DNA of 64,000 nucleotides from Chloranthus sessilifolius (GCA_021018995.1 CM037588.1:39693596-39757595), one strand, 5' to 3'; shown: positions 1 through 11,337, numbered from the stretch's first letter. Made by a program: numbers and translations. The notes: a model not told the origin generated them from the sequence alone.

Positions 1-470
1 GGCATTGAGGAGGGGTGTAGTAGGAGTGTCGTGGTAAGATTGATAGAAATGGGATGGAATAAGTAGAAGGTGATTGGTCCTGGGGCGGTAAAGTGAAGAC
101 TACAGTGAGGAAGTCTAGTGGAGGGGGAGGGGTAGAAGGTTACAGGTCGGGTTGTAATTGAGGAGGGGGAAGGATAAGGGGTGGGAGGGACGGCAGGGGT
201 GGAAAAGTAAATGAAGGGGGGTCACTGAAGGTGGGTGGTTCTGGGTAAGGGTAAAATGGAATGGTGAAGGGTCTGAATGGTAAGGGTGGGGTGAACAATG
301 TGAGGGGGTTAATGGGAAAGGTGGATGGGAAGGGAATGGGGTCTGTTTGGGTTGATTGATTTGTAAATTGTGGTGAGGGTAAAATGAGTGGGGGAAGGAT
401 AGGTAGAGTGGGGAAGGAGTGGTGGGGTATGGTGTCAATGGGGGGGAAATTCGGGTGCACTGTGGAGTCA
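1..470 (-). repeat. Purine-rich (plus) / proline-rich-coding (minus) low-complexity tract
   Basis: The plus strand is almost all G and A with T. Read on the minus strand it is C/T-rich and gives P, S, T, F and L-rich peptide in more than one frame. It continues the proline-rich tail of element A's extra ORF (509-1012), so I take it as the end of that ORF or its 3' flank. The short open frames here are low-complexity by-products and not separate genes. Confidence 0.5.
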
Positions 471-508
471 GAGGTGGAAGGGGACTAGATTTGTGGTGTA
501 GGAGGTTG

Positions 509-2275
509 TTATGCAGAGATGGGTTGGTGTGTCAATGTTTGAAGGGTGGATTTGATGTTGGTGATGTCATTTTTCATTTGGTCTTGGTTATGGGTTGTGG
601 TTGATAGTTGGGTCTGAATGTCATGGATTAGGGAAAGGATATGGGTAAGTGTGTCTGAGGTTGGTTGGGGTGGAGTATGAGAAGCAGAGGAGACAGGTTG
701 GAAAGGGGAAGTAGGGGCATGGTGGAAGGTTGTAGGAGAAGGAGATGGAGGTTCTGGTGAGTGATGTGGGGAATCTGGGAGAGGGATATCATGTGTTGGC
801 AGGGTGTCAAGCAAGGTAGTCATGAAGGCTTGATATCCTGAAGTAGTGGCGAGGTTAAAGTCAAGATCTGTGAGTGGAGATGTAGTTGGGAGGGGTTGGA
901 CTAAGGGTTGGTCAATATGTGCTGCATCTGTGGGAATGATAGGGGTGGTTGAGGTAGGAAAAGATATGGCAGGGGTTGTGTGAGAGGTTTTCTTTTTAAG
1001 GTAGGTTATCAAGGGAGGGCTGTCAGGGTTTAGTTCAAATGGTGAGGGGGTTGGGGGTGTGTACTAAGGCAATGTGGGAGAAGGTAGGGGGATGCCATGG
1101 GGGTCAACACTTTTCTCTCAGGAATGAATCACAGGGAATTCTGGAGTGGGCATGGAAAAGGCAGATAAAAGAGGGAAAGAGAGCGATGGAAGAGGCAAAG
1201 AAACGGATGGAGGGGTAGGTGTGGTGGATGGAGGTAATGCGGCAGAAGTTGAAGTGACCGTAGCTTGCACCACCCCCTTGGGAGCAAGAGCTTTAGTCAC
1301 CTTTTTGGGAGCAGGGGTGGTCTTTGCAGCAACAGTCCCCTCTCCTTTCTCAGAAGCAGTCTGAGCTTTCTTCTTCTTGCTGGGATCCATCAAACTCCTG
1401 CTGATCCCCCATTGTCGCTTTGCGAAAGTGGTAGGGGGGAGGTCAACAGTTAACTTCCCCACTGGTATCTTGTACCCTCCCCTCAAGAGTAATTTGGTGA
1501 TGAGCTTTGCATAGGGGAGAGTGTGGAGCTTCTTCTTGTGCCCTATCTTCACCATAATATCCTTCATGGCCTCAAATATCAACCCAGCAGCATGGAATCC
1601 GTGGCCCCGAGAGAAGGAATAGAGAGCATCAACAATTGGGGTCCTCCTCTCCTGCTGATGGCCGGCAAAATAGATGTTCTTTCAGAGAACTTGATCAATG
1701 AAAAAGGAGTTTGGGGTCCAGATCTCTTCCCTGATGGAGTCCCCTGTGGCCTTCAACCCTCTGGTAAGGGCTTGTACAATGGTATCAATTGGGACACACA
1801 GAGGGGGGCCATATCCGCAGTTGGGGTTAAAAACAGCAGGGATACCCATTACTTCAGCAATCAACTCAGGGTTGAGTAACATGTCAAAATTGTCAACCAA
1901 CACTAGGAGGCCTGGCTGCCCACGATGGTCTGGTCCAGCCCTAATGTGCTGGTAAAAGAGTTGTACTAGTCTAGGGTAGGCTAGTGCAGGGGTAGCTTGC
2001 AGCAGTGGGGTTAAACCAGCTTTACGGATAAACTCAATGGTAGGGGCTGACAGAGGCTCCGTTTCAAAGAAAGAGAGGTCAAAAATGGCTTCAGGCTCCA
2101 AGGGAATGGGAGTCAGGAGCTCAGAGGGTGTAGAATAATCAGGTTGTAGCGTAGCCACATTCGGAATCGCTTCCTTCCCTTTTTGTGGCGCCTCAGAGGA
2201 CTTGGCTTTCTTGGGAGTGGGCTCAATGGGAGCCTTATCCCTAGCTCTTTTCATAGGTGCGCTCTTAGGTGACAT
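509..2275 (-). pseudogene. Element A extra ORF ('putative plant transposon protein' type)
   Basis: This minus-strand ORF lies downstream of gag, in the position where Athila elements carry an env-like gene. The likely start is the ATG at 2273-2275, because the protein there begins MSPKSAPMKRARDK, parallel to MAPKIAQKRKGKDK in element B. Order: a lysine-rich, NLS-like N-terminus with a PKKAK block; a globular domain with the landmarks EFIRKAGL, YPRLVQLFYQHI and NPNCGYGPPL (about 2150-1120); a Ser/Thr/Pro-rich linker; and a polar helical tail around 600 (HILSLIHDIQTQL) that could form a coiled coil. From memory it resembles the family Pfam calls 'putative plant transposon protein' (PF20167). 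Biochemical function is unknown. The copy is broken. Confidence 0.65.
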
Positions 2276-2407
2276 GGAATCTCTCCTCTGTGAGTGTGTA
2301 GTTAGCAAAATGAAAAGTAAAGGTTGAGAGCTGAGGCTTACCCTAAAAGTTAGGGTTCTATTCAATCTGATGCGTAAAAGACCGTGAGAGCTCTTAGTAG
2401 GGGGCAA

Positions 2408-2780
2408 CTGGTGGAAGAGGCCTTAGGAACAAATCCCCCTAATGAGAAGGTGAATGATGGATTATAAACTGGATGCGGGAGGAGAGAGGTTAATGGGAGT
2501 TAGAGCTAGGGTTTCGCTAGCTGGAGAAGAAAGAGAAAACATAAAAAGAAAGCAATGCGGGGTTGGATTATATAAATCGTGAAGCTTGGTGCGCTTTGAA
2601 ATGCTCTGCTCGCTGGATAGAAGTGAGTGGGTCGCGAGGTTGGATGTTCATCCAAACTGCGCGAGGAATTCACACAACAGCGTTTGAACCGCACGAGGGC
2701 ATAGCAGTTCCTTATGATCTGCGCGAGAGGGAGCCAAGCCACATCTTCAGAACCGCACGACAGCTTAAACAGAGTTAAAC
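2408..2780 (-). promoter_or_regulatory. Promoter-like block and CGCGAG motifs upstream of A's extra ORF
   Basis: On the minus strand a good TATA box (TTTATATAA, within 2568-2577) lies upstream of a pyrimidine-rich leader and a telobox (AAACCCTAG, 2506-2514). Further upstream (about 2610-2760) are several CGCGAG or TCGCGA-type motifs, the same motif found many times in this family's LTR. The order motif cluster, TATA, telobox, ORF matches element B at 8467-9240. I infer an internal promoter for the extra ORF; no transcript evidence is available here. Confidence 0.5.
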
Positions 2781-3143
2781 ACACCCACAAGTCAGCCTTT
2801 AACTTTAGCTTTGTGGGTGGATTCTCTCACAGGCTCTCGTCCAGGGGCACCCTTATTCATTCACAACAGGACTCTGTATACTTTCCTAATAATTAATCAT
2901 GCAATTGCTCTCAAAAAGCATCAAATCATAGCCTCACATCCAAAACATTCTCATTATCACACAATCTAATCATCATTCATTCTTTCACAAGCATAAATTC
3001 AAAGGGGGGCAGAAGCAAAGCAGGCAGACGAATTGTTCAGGTCATATACATTCAAACTCCGACAAGATCACTAAAAATTCCTAAAAATAGTAAAAACCAA
3101 CCATACTAAAATACATAACATACACCATGCATAGATTTGTGAA
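2781..3143. other. Non-coding interval inside element A
   Basis: An AT-rich stretch between the gag end and the promoter-like block. I see no coding potential, structured RNA or strong repeat in it. Confidence 0.4.
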
Positions 3144-4731
3144 TCAATTTAATGAAAGATCCCCCTGCCCCTCAGGGTTTGAGGATCCTTCACCAATAAA
3201 AAATTGGCACTTGGGATTTACCACTGGTTGGCTGGGCAACCTCCCCTCCTCTCTTTTAGCTAAGGCATTCGCTAGCTGGCCAATCTGCTCTTCCATCTTC
3301 TTTATGCTCTGACCATGAGAATTCACAGTCTGAGCAACGGACCCCAGGTTTTGCAGTGAGGTCAAGACCTAGTCCTCGAAAGAAGTATTTCTGGGTTGAG
3401 ATGGGGGGTAAAACCAATTGATTTTGTTGCTGGTGGGGCTGCTGCTGGTGTTGGAAACTAGACCTAGGGGCATATCCCTGATTAAACTGCTGCTATGGCC
3501 TTTGGGGTAAGGCCAACATCTGCTGGGGCTGCATGTAATTGTCTTGCCTCCACCTCAGATTTGGGTGGTCTCTCCATTGGTAACTAGCATTTTGGTGCTG
3601 GTATCCATATGGCTGTCTATTGTAGCCCCCAGATTATTGTTGGCCATAAGATTGAGCAGCAGTAGCATGTTCCAAAACCAATTCAGGATATTGCCCTGCA
3701 GATGAACATTCCTCCACTGTGTGCTGTGGGGACTGGCATATCAGACATGCCTCCACCACTTGAGCAGCCCTTCTGGGTTGCATCACAGTCAGTAATTTGT
3801 CAAACTTCATAGAGAGGTTTGCCATCTGTAGCGGCAGGTCATTGTTCCCAGACACCTCATAAACTTTTCCTCTTAATGTAGCAGCAGGCCCCACTTTTGA
3901 CTCAGACTCTTGACTAGTTCTTGCCAGGGATGGCTTTTGAAAAGCATTTTCACTAATCACCTCAAACAATTCCCATGCCTCATCAGCAGTCTTATGCATG
4001 TAGGATCCACCACAAGAGGCATCGATCATATCTCTATTTTTCTCATCAATCCCATTGTAGAAGCTTTGTACAAGCTGTTAGTCTGGGATCTTGTGGTGGG
4101 GGCATTGTTTGAGCATTTCCTTAAACCTATCCCAGGCTTGATTAAAATCCTCAGTTGGGGATTGGGCAAAAGCAAGAATCTCATTCCTCAACTGGCTAGT
4201 TTTAGTCTCAGGGAAGAACTTTGTCAGGAACTTGGTCTGCAGGTCTTTCCATGTAGTGTTGCCATTGTTTGGAAGAGTGGCCAGCCAGGTACTAGCCCTA
4301 TCCTTCAGAGAGAAGGGAAAGAGCCTGAGCCTAGTAGCCTCAGGTCCCAAACCAGCAATATTAAATGTGGTGCACATGGCCAAAAATTGGTCAATATGCC
4401 TGTAAGGATCCTCCTTGCTGAACACATGGAAAGAGGGCAGCATCTAGATGATTGAAGTTTTAATCTCATAATTCCCTTGAACATCAGGGAATTGAATGCT
4501 AAATGGAGAGTTATAGTCATCCGGAGCATTCAATTCCTTGAGAGTTCTGGGTTGTTCTTCACCCATGAGTACTGTCTCGGATTCAATTGAGGGCTCAACT
4601 GTGGTGTGCCTGTTTCTTCTAAGTCTTCTACCCCTTTCTAGCTCAGGGTTGAAAGGCTCTAGAGTAGGACTAAGAGATCTCCTACCTAGCATACAAACAC
4701 ACCACCAATAGGGACAACTCCTTGCAGGCAC
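3144..4731 (-). pseudogene. Element A gag region (Athila lineage)
   Basis: A minus-strand capsid-type gag. The N-terminal part carries RTLKELNAPDDYNSPF, then LPSFHVFSKEDPYRHIDQF, RLRLFPFSLKDRA, FFPETKTSQLRNEI and the FNQAWDRFKEMLKQCPHH helix, all expected in order for plant Ty3 gag. A zinc-knuckle-like segment (ACLICQSPQHTVEEC) follows near 3720-3770, then the IKKMEEQIGQLANALAKREEGRLPSQP stretch near 3200-3310. Element B has a close match at 13546-15000. The region is broken. Confidence 0.8.
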
Positions 4732-4739
4732 ATAGCACT

Positions 4740-5024
4740 GGACTCAAAGAATTTATCTAACAGATTTACAGCTATCTAAGAAAATATAAATTTAAAACTA
4801 TCCTAAATATTGCTATGGAAACTGTAAGAGAAATAGACAGAGTTTTGAAGGTAAGAGAATTTGCTAACAGAGGTAGCTAAGCTCCAAATGCAGTCCACTA
4901 TCCTTTTCTGCTGCTGTCTAGATCTGCAAGAAAGATTCAAAATTACATCAGCAGTATCAATTATTCACAGCTACAAAGAATACTAAAAATATAAAAACTA
5001 AGGGGTCTACTTATAGATCATCTG
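4740..5024 (-). other. Element A untranslated leader
   Basis: AT-rich minus-strand leader between the primer-binding site and gag. No coding or conserved feature is seen. Confidence 0.5.
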
Positions 5025-5042
5025 TCCCCGGCAACGGCACCA
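5025..5042 (-). other. Element A primer-binding site (tRNA-Asp)
   Basis: The plus strand reads TCCCCGGCAACGGCACCA, which matches the 3' end of plant tRNA-Asp (TCCCCGGCAACGGCGCCA) with one difference. It lies 6 bases inside the LTR end, where a minus-strand element needs its primer-binding site. tRNA-Asp priming is usual for Athila elements. Confidence 0.88.
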
Positions 5043-5048
5043 AAAACT

Positions 5049-7472
5049 TGTTGCAAAATCTCAGTGTGCTTGCTTTATGTGTTAGTGGTAAAAGCAATTT
5101 AAAATCAAAGAAAGAGTAAAACAGGGGATGGAATCAGCTCAACTGAGAAATCCTAGACCTGCAAGATACAGGGTCCATATGTAGCAAGTTTTGATAGGAG
5201 TTTGTCCCACAGGGAGAGGTGATCTACAGCTCCAAAGGAGCCATCTCTAGTAGTCCCTCCAGATCTGACTACAGATCTGGCAGTCCTAAAAGGAGGGGAA
5301 TTTAAGGTCACTTATTCTAAGCATTCTAAGATAGTCTAATGAGTTAACTACATAAAGGGTTGAGAAGATGGATGGATTGTGGAAAATAAACATAAAAGGG
5401 TGAGAAGTAGGTTATTGAGTCTAGATCAGAGGAGTTTTTGTAACTCAGATTCAGATCTGATGTTATGGAAATCCTGTCCATTGGCTACATTATCACCAAA
5501 GAGGAGGAAGAATTCAACTCATCCTTGTGCCATGATCCAATCCCTTAAGGTTATAACCTATCCTATCTCATAGGGGAACCACAGTTCAGAGATGGGTCAA
5601 AACAAATTAATCATTGTAGGCACTACTTCATCCAGGCTACAAAAGCTCAGGAATCCATAGGGAACCTCAACCTCTAAAGCTCTATGTGTGGGGCTAAGGC
5701 TGTATAGGATCATGATAGCCCAGACACATAGAACTAGCAAGAGGTTGAGTACCACCTTAGATCCAGTTGTCCATTGCTTGAGTGGGGCTGCAATGGTCCA
5801 GTCACAAGCCTACAATCTCCATAACCAGATCAGATCTAACATCTGATGGCGGGTCTATACAAATATATGGGGAGTCTGCCTCTGCACAATCTCCTACCAG
5901 GCTTAATAGCTCAGGCTCGGGGAAGAAGGATCCATCTTGGATCAGCAGGTTGGATTCCCCCTAAGGCCATAACCTGTCCACTTAAATGGTCACAGACTAT
6001 CCCAGAGGCTATCCTCCTCACAGAACCCAAGACAAAACAAGTTAATTGCTGCTACCACCATGGTCACAAGGCTACCAGCTCAGGCTTCCATGGGGATTTC
6101 AGATCTAGTGGGTCCTGTGGTGGGGCTAAGGTTGTAAAGGACCATGATAGTTCAGACACACAGGTCACTTAGATCTAAATGGGTCCTTAGAATCAGTCCT
6201 CCATTGCTTTGAAACACAGCCAAAGTATTGGCGGATCACAAGGCAGCAGCCTTGCACAGAACAGCTCATAAATACACAAATCCCATAAGAGTACAATTCT
6301 TATTACACAAACTCCATTAATCTAATCTCAATAGACATACAAAGGCATGGCCAGCAAGTGCTGAGCCATGGAGAGAAGAAAAAGAAAAAAAAGAGAAAAC
6401 TACTTATAGTTATAGAGAAATAGAAAAGAAAACGATCTCCGATCAAAAAGTCTCAAGGATTCCCAAAAGAAAGATCCCCTCTAAACCTAACCTGGCTTAG
6501 GTTTATATAGCAGTGGTTGTGGCGGCGCATTAGGGTTAGCAAACCCTAATTTTAACAATGCCACATGGCACATTAAAGATCCATGGATGCCTCGAGGCAC
6601 GTGCATGGAGATTTGAGGGTGGAAGTGCGTGCCCTAATCTTTGGAATTCCCTAGAAAGTCCTTTGCAGAATGTTGGAAGTTGGAGTTCAGAGCTTCGCCA
6701 GGTTGCAGTCGATTCCCAGACTTGTCGCGTGGTAGCTCCAGTTTTCGCGTGGTTGAGTTTAACATTAAAGCTTCAGACGTCGTGTGGTTGTAGCTTCTTG
6801 ATGCTTTGAGTAGTCGCGAGGTAGATAGTTAAGCTCTCACTGGGTTGGGCTTCGCGCAGTTGGATTGATAATTTGTGAAATAGCGCGGGAACTGCACGAG
6901 CTTTCCTCTTCACTTTGCGAGGCTAATTCTGGTTTTCGCGAGACTGCTTTCTTTCTGAATAGCACGAGAACTGTGCGATAGGTTCTCTTGATATTTGCAT
7001 CCCACGACGACTGCATGACAGCTGCGCGAGGCAGGATTCTGAAGCTCTCTCTCCTCAGTTGTTCTGAGCGAACCGCGCGAGGGTGAGAGGGGTCATTTTA
7101 AACTACGTGACCTTTAACTTCTAAACTTCGCGAGAGCTGCTCGACTCAAGGCTTCTGAAGTTCTTCTATCACTCTACTGCACGAGAACTTATTTGTGAAG
7201 TCTTGGGACTTCACGAGGACTGCGTGAAGTGTAGTTTTCTGAATCCTCTGGAGCTTTGTCAGCTGCACGAGGCTCTTCTATGGTCTGGATTCGTGGTTCA
7301 TTCTTCTGAGAGACTTCTGGTGCCAAAACAGGCTCCTTAGCAGGATTCATGGCCTTATTGCCCTGCTGTTTATTACCTACAGGAAACACTTAACAAACAT
7401 TTATTAGATGGCTAAGGGTCTAATCAAAGGCTAAGGAAAGGGGTGAAAAGTGATACTTTTCAGGTCTTAACA
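5049..7472 (-). repeat. Element A 5' LTR (about 2.4 kb)
   Basis: The minus-strand LTR begins TGTTAAGACC at 7472 and ends GCAACA at 5049, so its ends form a TGTT/AACA inverted repeat. The primer-binding site follows at once. Long stretches match the LTR of element B at about 15135-15946 and 17819-19370. The 6690-7260 part holds a dense cluster of CGCGAG/TCGCGA-type motifs. The internal end carries the CTGTGGGACAAACTC and AACTTGCTACA blocks, also found in B and in the solo LTR. Confidence 0.82.
6690..7260. repeat. CGCGAG motif cluster in LTR of A
   Basis: Roughly fifteen short CG-rich motifs built on TCGCGA, GCGCGAG or CACGAG occur every 20-60 bases, separated by less conserved sequence that often includes AACTG or GGTT. 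The spacing is irregular, so this is not a simple tandem array. The same motif is in B's LTR (18540-19140) and ahead of both extra ORFs (2610-2760, 8740-9240). Confidence 0.65.
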
Positions 7473-7555
7473 TGAGATTTGGAGGCACTGCTTTTGTAGC
7501 AGGGGTAGACTCTTATTCAGCTGCTTCTGCTTGCTTGGGTCGGGCCTGAGCCTCA

Positions 7556-8466
7556 ACTTTCTTCTTTTTTTGACCCCCCATCAATCTCCTGCTGATTCTC
7601 CATTGCCTCTTGGCAAAGGTAGTAGGGGTAAGGGTGGTGGTTTGCTCGGTCCTTCCTATCTTGTAGCCCCCCTTGATCAGCAACAAGGTGATGATTCGTG
7701 CTTAGGGTAGGGTGTGAGGCTTCTTGTTTAACCCTAATTTTGCCACTGTGTCTTTCATAGCCTCAAAAATTAGCCAGGCTGCATGGAAGCCATGGCCCAT
7801 GTGATAGGAGAAGACAGCATCCGCAATGGGGGTTCTCCTCTCCTGCTGATGTCCTGAGCAATAGATGTTCTTCTGCAGGACTTCGTCAATGAATAGCAGT
7901 TCAGGTTTGAGTTCCCTCCTTCTGATTGAGTCCCCGGTGGCTTTTAATCCTCTTGTTAGGGTCCTTGCAATTGTGTTAATTGATGCACGCAGCGGGGGGC
8001 CATATCCACAGCTAGGATTGAATGCTGCTAGGATGCCCAATACTTTAGCAATCATCTTAGGGCTCACTAACAAATCAAAATCATCAATCATCACCAGCAA
8101 GCACTCTTGGCCATCGTTGTTCTTCTTGACCTTGATGTGCTGGTAAAACAGCTGCACTAGCCTTGGGTAGGCTAGTGTTGGAATTTCTCTCATCAATGGC
8201 ATCAGGCCCGCTTTGCTTATGAACTGTATTGCAGGGACAGAGAGAGGTTCTTTCTCAAAAAAGGGTACATCAAAGGCTGTTTCAGGCTCTAATGGGATTG
8301 ACTCCATGAGCTCAGAAGGGGTAGAGACCTTAGTGGTTGGTACCGCCGCCTCCTCAACCACTTCCTTTCCTTTTTTAGGGGACTTTGAAGTCTTGGCCTT
8401 TTTAGGGGTGGTCTCTGTAGGGTCCTTGTCTTTCCCCTTTCTCTTTTGTGCAATTTTGGGAGCCAT
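7556..8466 (-). pseudogene. Element B extra ORF ('putative plant transposon protein' type)
   Basis: The minus-strand ORF starts MAPKIAQKRKGKDKD at 8466 with a lysine-rich, NLS-like segment (TPKKAKTSKSPKKGKE). The globular domain has QFISKAGLMPLM, YPRLVQLFYQHI, NPSCGYGPPL and SIRRRELKPELLFIDEVL, then HMGHGFHAAWLIFEAMK and KRQWRISRRLM. It is a clear homologue of A's extra ORF and, more distantly, of D's. It lies downstream of integrase on the same strand, the env-like position in Athila, but I see no signal peptide or membrane segment, so it is not an obvious envelope gene. Coding similarity runs up to the edge of A's LTR at 7472. A nuclear, DNA-related role is only a guess. Confidence 0.7.
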
Positions 8467-9360
8467 TTCTAACTCTGTCCTCTAGTATGAGCAATGAAGA
8501 CTTAGAGCTAGGGTTTGGCTTGATTTAACGCACAGGGCACCTCAAGATCTCAAAGCAGAGGGCAATGGATGGGGGTGATGATAGGAATAACTCTGTAGAG
8601 TTGTGAAGTGAATGATGAGTTGTAGGAGTGATGCTGGACGGGAGAAGGGAGAGCGGTAGAAGCTAGGGTTTTACAGAGGGAAGAAGGAAGCAGATAGTGA
8701 GAAAGGGACAAAGTGCGGGGTTGAAATACTTATCGAGAAGCTCGGCGCGCTTTGGGACATCTGGTCGCGGGGTTGGAAATAAACCTAGCGAGGGTGTTGA
8801 TTACATTTGGATTGTGTGACAATCTCTAAAGTCGACCTTGGAGCGCGCGACAGAGTGAGATTAATTCATGTGAATTACGCGAGCGGCTCCTAAGGCTCTA
8901 TTTGGATTGCGCGAAAAGCTCTGAGGTTCATTTTGAATCTCGCGACAGACTTAGAATCTCACGATAGTAAATGGAATATTTCTATTGAATTGCGTGAGAT
9001 TCTCCCAGTTTATCTTGTGAACCTCGCGACAGGTAATGTATGGCTCTATATGAATTGCGCGAGAGGCTCTCAGCTACACATGAATCTCGCGACAACGAAT
9101 AGAATGTGTCCAGGTGAACTGCGTAAACTTCTCTCAGACTCCCTCCTTTAACCTCATGATAGGTTTCCAGGCTTCCTCTTTTAACCTCACGAGAGCATAT
9201 GAATCTCGCGATAGTCTCCCAGGCTTCCATTTTGGACCCAGCGACAGTAAGGTATAAAACAGAGAGCATGTGATCTCTGTTCTGCCCTTTTGCATGTTTG
9301 CTGTGGTTGAATCCTGGGCATGACCCTCTCCTATGACTGTCTTTAGTCTTATGTAAACTC
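8467..9360 (-). promoter_or_regulatory. Motif cluster and promoter-like block ahead of B's extra ORF
   Basis: On the minus strand, 8740-9240 holds about a dozen CGCGAC/GCGCGAG motifs separated by similar 30-45 base units (for example TGAATTGCGCGAGAGGCTCT). Nearer the ORF are a weak TATA-like stretch (about 8726-8735) and two teloboxes (near 8511 and 8667). The motif is the one clustered in the family's LTR, which suggests LTR-type regulatory sequence copied or maintained ahead of this ORF. Confidence 0.5.
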
Positions 9361-9588
9361 AATCATACACTCAAGGACAACGAAAATGACCTCCCACATT
9401 AGGCATTCAACAGAAGCTATCAATTAAAAAATAGTAGGAAGCAAGCGAAGCATTAAAAGTTTAAAAATAGATAGGGCAAAAATTCAGATAAGTTCAATAG
9501 CAAATCTTAGAGAATAGAAACTAAAGAGAGTAAGATAAATCAATCAAAAACTAAGTACATATGCCACAGTAATGACACACCAGTGGAA

Positions 9589-10745
9589 TCAGTTTGAAGA
9601 AGGATCCCCTTTACAGTGAATGGTGTCCAAAAGGTTGGCAGGTTTTTCAAAACAAGGCTTAAGCCTCTGACCATTCACCTTCAAGAGTCTCCCAGACTTA
9701 GGATCCTTGATTTCCACAGCACCCGATGGGGAAACATGCATGACAATGTAAGGACCTTCCCATCTGGATTTCAATTTGCTTGGAAAAAATTTAAGTTTGG
9801 AGTTAAACAACCAAACCTTATAACCAGCATTGAAACTCTTTCTCAATAGCCCTTTGTCAAAGAGATCTTTGGACCTTTCCTTATAGATCCTTGCATTGGC
9901 ATAAGCATCCATCCTTAGTTCTTCCAATTCCGACAACTGCAGCAACCTGTGATGACCAGCAGCAGTTAGATCTAAATTTAAATGTTTGATGGCCCAATAG
10001 GCCTTGTGTTCTAACTCCACTGGGAGATGACAGGCCTTGCCATAGATCAGTCTGAAAGGGGACATACCAATGGGAGTCTTATAGGCAGTCCCATAAGCCC
10101 ACAGTGCATCATTAAGCTTGTCAGCCCAATCCTTCCTATAAGTCCTCATAGTCTTCTCAAGGATATGCTTGATCTCCCTATTTGAAATTTCAACTTGCCC
10201 ACTGGTTTGTGGGTGGTAGGGAGTAGCAATCCTATGGGTGACAGAATATTTCTTGAGCAAGCTTTCGAAATTTCTGTTACAGAAATGGCTTCCCCCATCA
10301 CTGATAATGGCTCTAGGGGTACCAAATCTGGAGAAGATATTCTGCTTTATGAACTTGAGGACCACCTGATTATCATTAGTTCTTGTGGCAATGGCTTCTA
10401 CCCATTTAGAAACATAGTCCACTGCCACTAAGATAAAATGAAAACCATTTGAAGGAGGAAAGGGGCCCATAAAATCAATACCCCACACATCAAATAGTTC
10501 TACAACAAGGATGGGCTGTAAAGGCATTGAATTTTGTTTGGACAGCCCTCCTAATTTTTGACATCTTTCACAGGCCTTGCAGTGTGTATGGGCATCTCTG
10601 AAAAGAGAAGGCCAATAGAAACCACACTGCAACACTTTGTCAGCTATTTTTCTCCCACTAAAGTGACCCCCACAGGCATTTTCATGGCACATGGCCAAAA
10701 TACTGGGGATATCACTTTCGGGAACACATTTCCGAATAATTTGGT
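9589..10745 (-). pseudogene. Element B integrase region
   Basis: A minus-strand Ty3 integrase. The zinc-binding region has [10 protein letters not shown] and CKACERCQK. The core shows the D,D-35-E pattern: the first D in WGIDFMGPF, the second in ISDGGSHF and the E in [12 protein letters not shown]. After the core comes [18 protein letters not shown], a strong Ty3/Athila signature, then the C-terminal WEGPYIV block. It joins new element DNA into the host chromosome. The copy is a fossil within a broken element. Confidence 0.85.
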
Positions 10746-10750
10746 CTGCA

Positions 10751-10854
10751 CAATACTTGTACAAGCAAGGTTCCTCCCACAAAAAGAATTTGACTTGTGT
10801 TTTTCTCACAGGTCAAATTCTTTTTCTGGGAGGAACTTGCTTGTACAAGTATTG
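10751..10854. repeat. Long near-perfect inverted repeat (hairpin)
   Basis: The left arm 10751-10794 starts CAATACTTGTACAAGCAAGG and the right arm 10812-10854 ends TTGTACAAGTATTG. The arms pair over about 43 bases with one mismatch and one unpaired base, around a 17-base loop. It lies between the RNase H and integrase parts of element B. Such fold-backs usually come from template switching or local inverted duplication. Confidence 0.85.
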
Positions 10855-11337
10855 GAAAAATAGGTCTTTATCTATTTTTGTCCAATGGGAAGGAATCTTA
10901 CCTATAACTAGATAATTGACAATATGTGCATACCAAGGAACTAAAGATTGGATGGGAAATAATTGCTCATCCGAGAATACATCATTTGTAACAAGGTCAT
11001 CAACACCTTTGTCCAACATAATTCGGGACAAGTGATCAGCCCCTACATTTTCTACACCTTTCTTGTCTTTGATTTTGATGTCAAACTCCTGCAACAGGAG
11101 TATCCATCTAATCAATCTGGGCTTTGCATCCTTCTTGGACAGTAGGTACTTTAATGCTGAGTGGTTAGTGAAGATGACAGTTTTAGACCCAAGTAGGTAA
11201 GGTCTAAACTTGTCCACAGTAAATACCACTGCCAGGAGCTCTTTCTCAGTGGTTGTGTAGTTGATTGAGCTTAGTGATTTCTTTGAGATATGCAATGACC
11301 ACAGGTAGCTTATCCTTTCTCTGGCCCAAGACAACAC
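10855..11337 (-). pseudogene. Element B RNase H region
   Basis: Minus-strand RNase H of Ty3 type. It shows NYTTTEKELLAVVFTVDKFRPYLLGSK, with the conserved E of the TEKELLAV block, then FTNHSALKYLL with the catalytic-type D position read as N in this copy, then KPRLIRWILLLQEF and GAENVGADHLSR-like sequence (VGADHLSRI). It would remove the RNA strand during reverse transcription. It follows RT directly, as expected. Confidence 0.78.

Larger units (their letters stand above)
1..7472 (-). mobile_element. Athila-like LTR retrotransposon A (partial, nested in B)
   Basis: A minus-strand Ty3/gypsy element. In its own reading direction I see a 5' LTR (7472 to 5049), a tRNA-Asp primer-binding site, gag (about 4731 to 3144) and an extra ORF (2275 to about 500); the rest, including the 3' LTR, lies beyond the window start. 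No PR, RT, RH or INT domain is recognised between gag and the extra ORF, so this copy looks non-autonomous. The gag block RTLKELNAPD followed by the LPSFH...EDPYRHIDQF stretch is typical of the Athila lineage. The LTR begins TGTTAAG and ends GCAACA. It starts exactly where B's extra ORF coding stops, so A appears inserted in B. The element is broken, with several breaks. Confidence 0.8.

Noticed and set aside
115-438. Proline-rich minus-strand ORFs near the window start as genes
   Set aside because: Low-complexity C/T-rich sequence opens more than one frame at once; better read as the tail of A's extra ORF or its flank.
5025-5042. tRNA-Asp gene fragment
   Set aside because: Only the 3' terminal 18 bases match and the position next to an LTR end marks it as a primer-binding site.
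5049-7472. LTR at 5049-7472 as B's own 3' LTR
   Set aside because: A tRNA-Asp primer-binding site directly adjoins it on the A side, and there is no polypurine tract on the B side where ORF coding runs into it.
7556-8466. Envelope gene in B
   Set aside because: Position fits, but there is no signal peptide, membrane span or cysteine pattern, and the N-terminus is lysine-rich and NLS-like.
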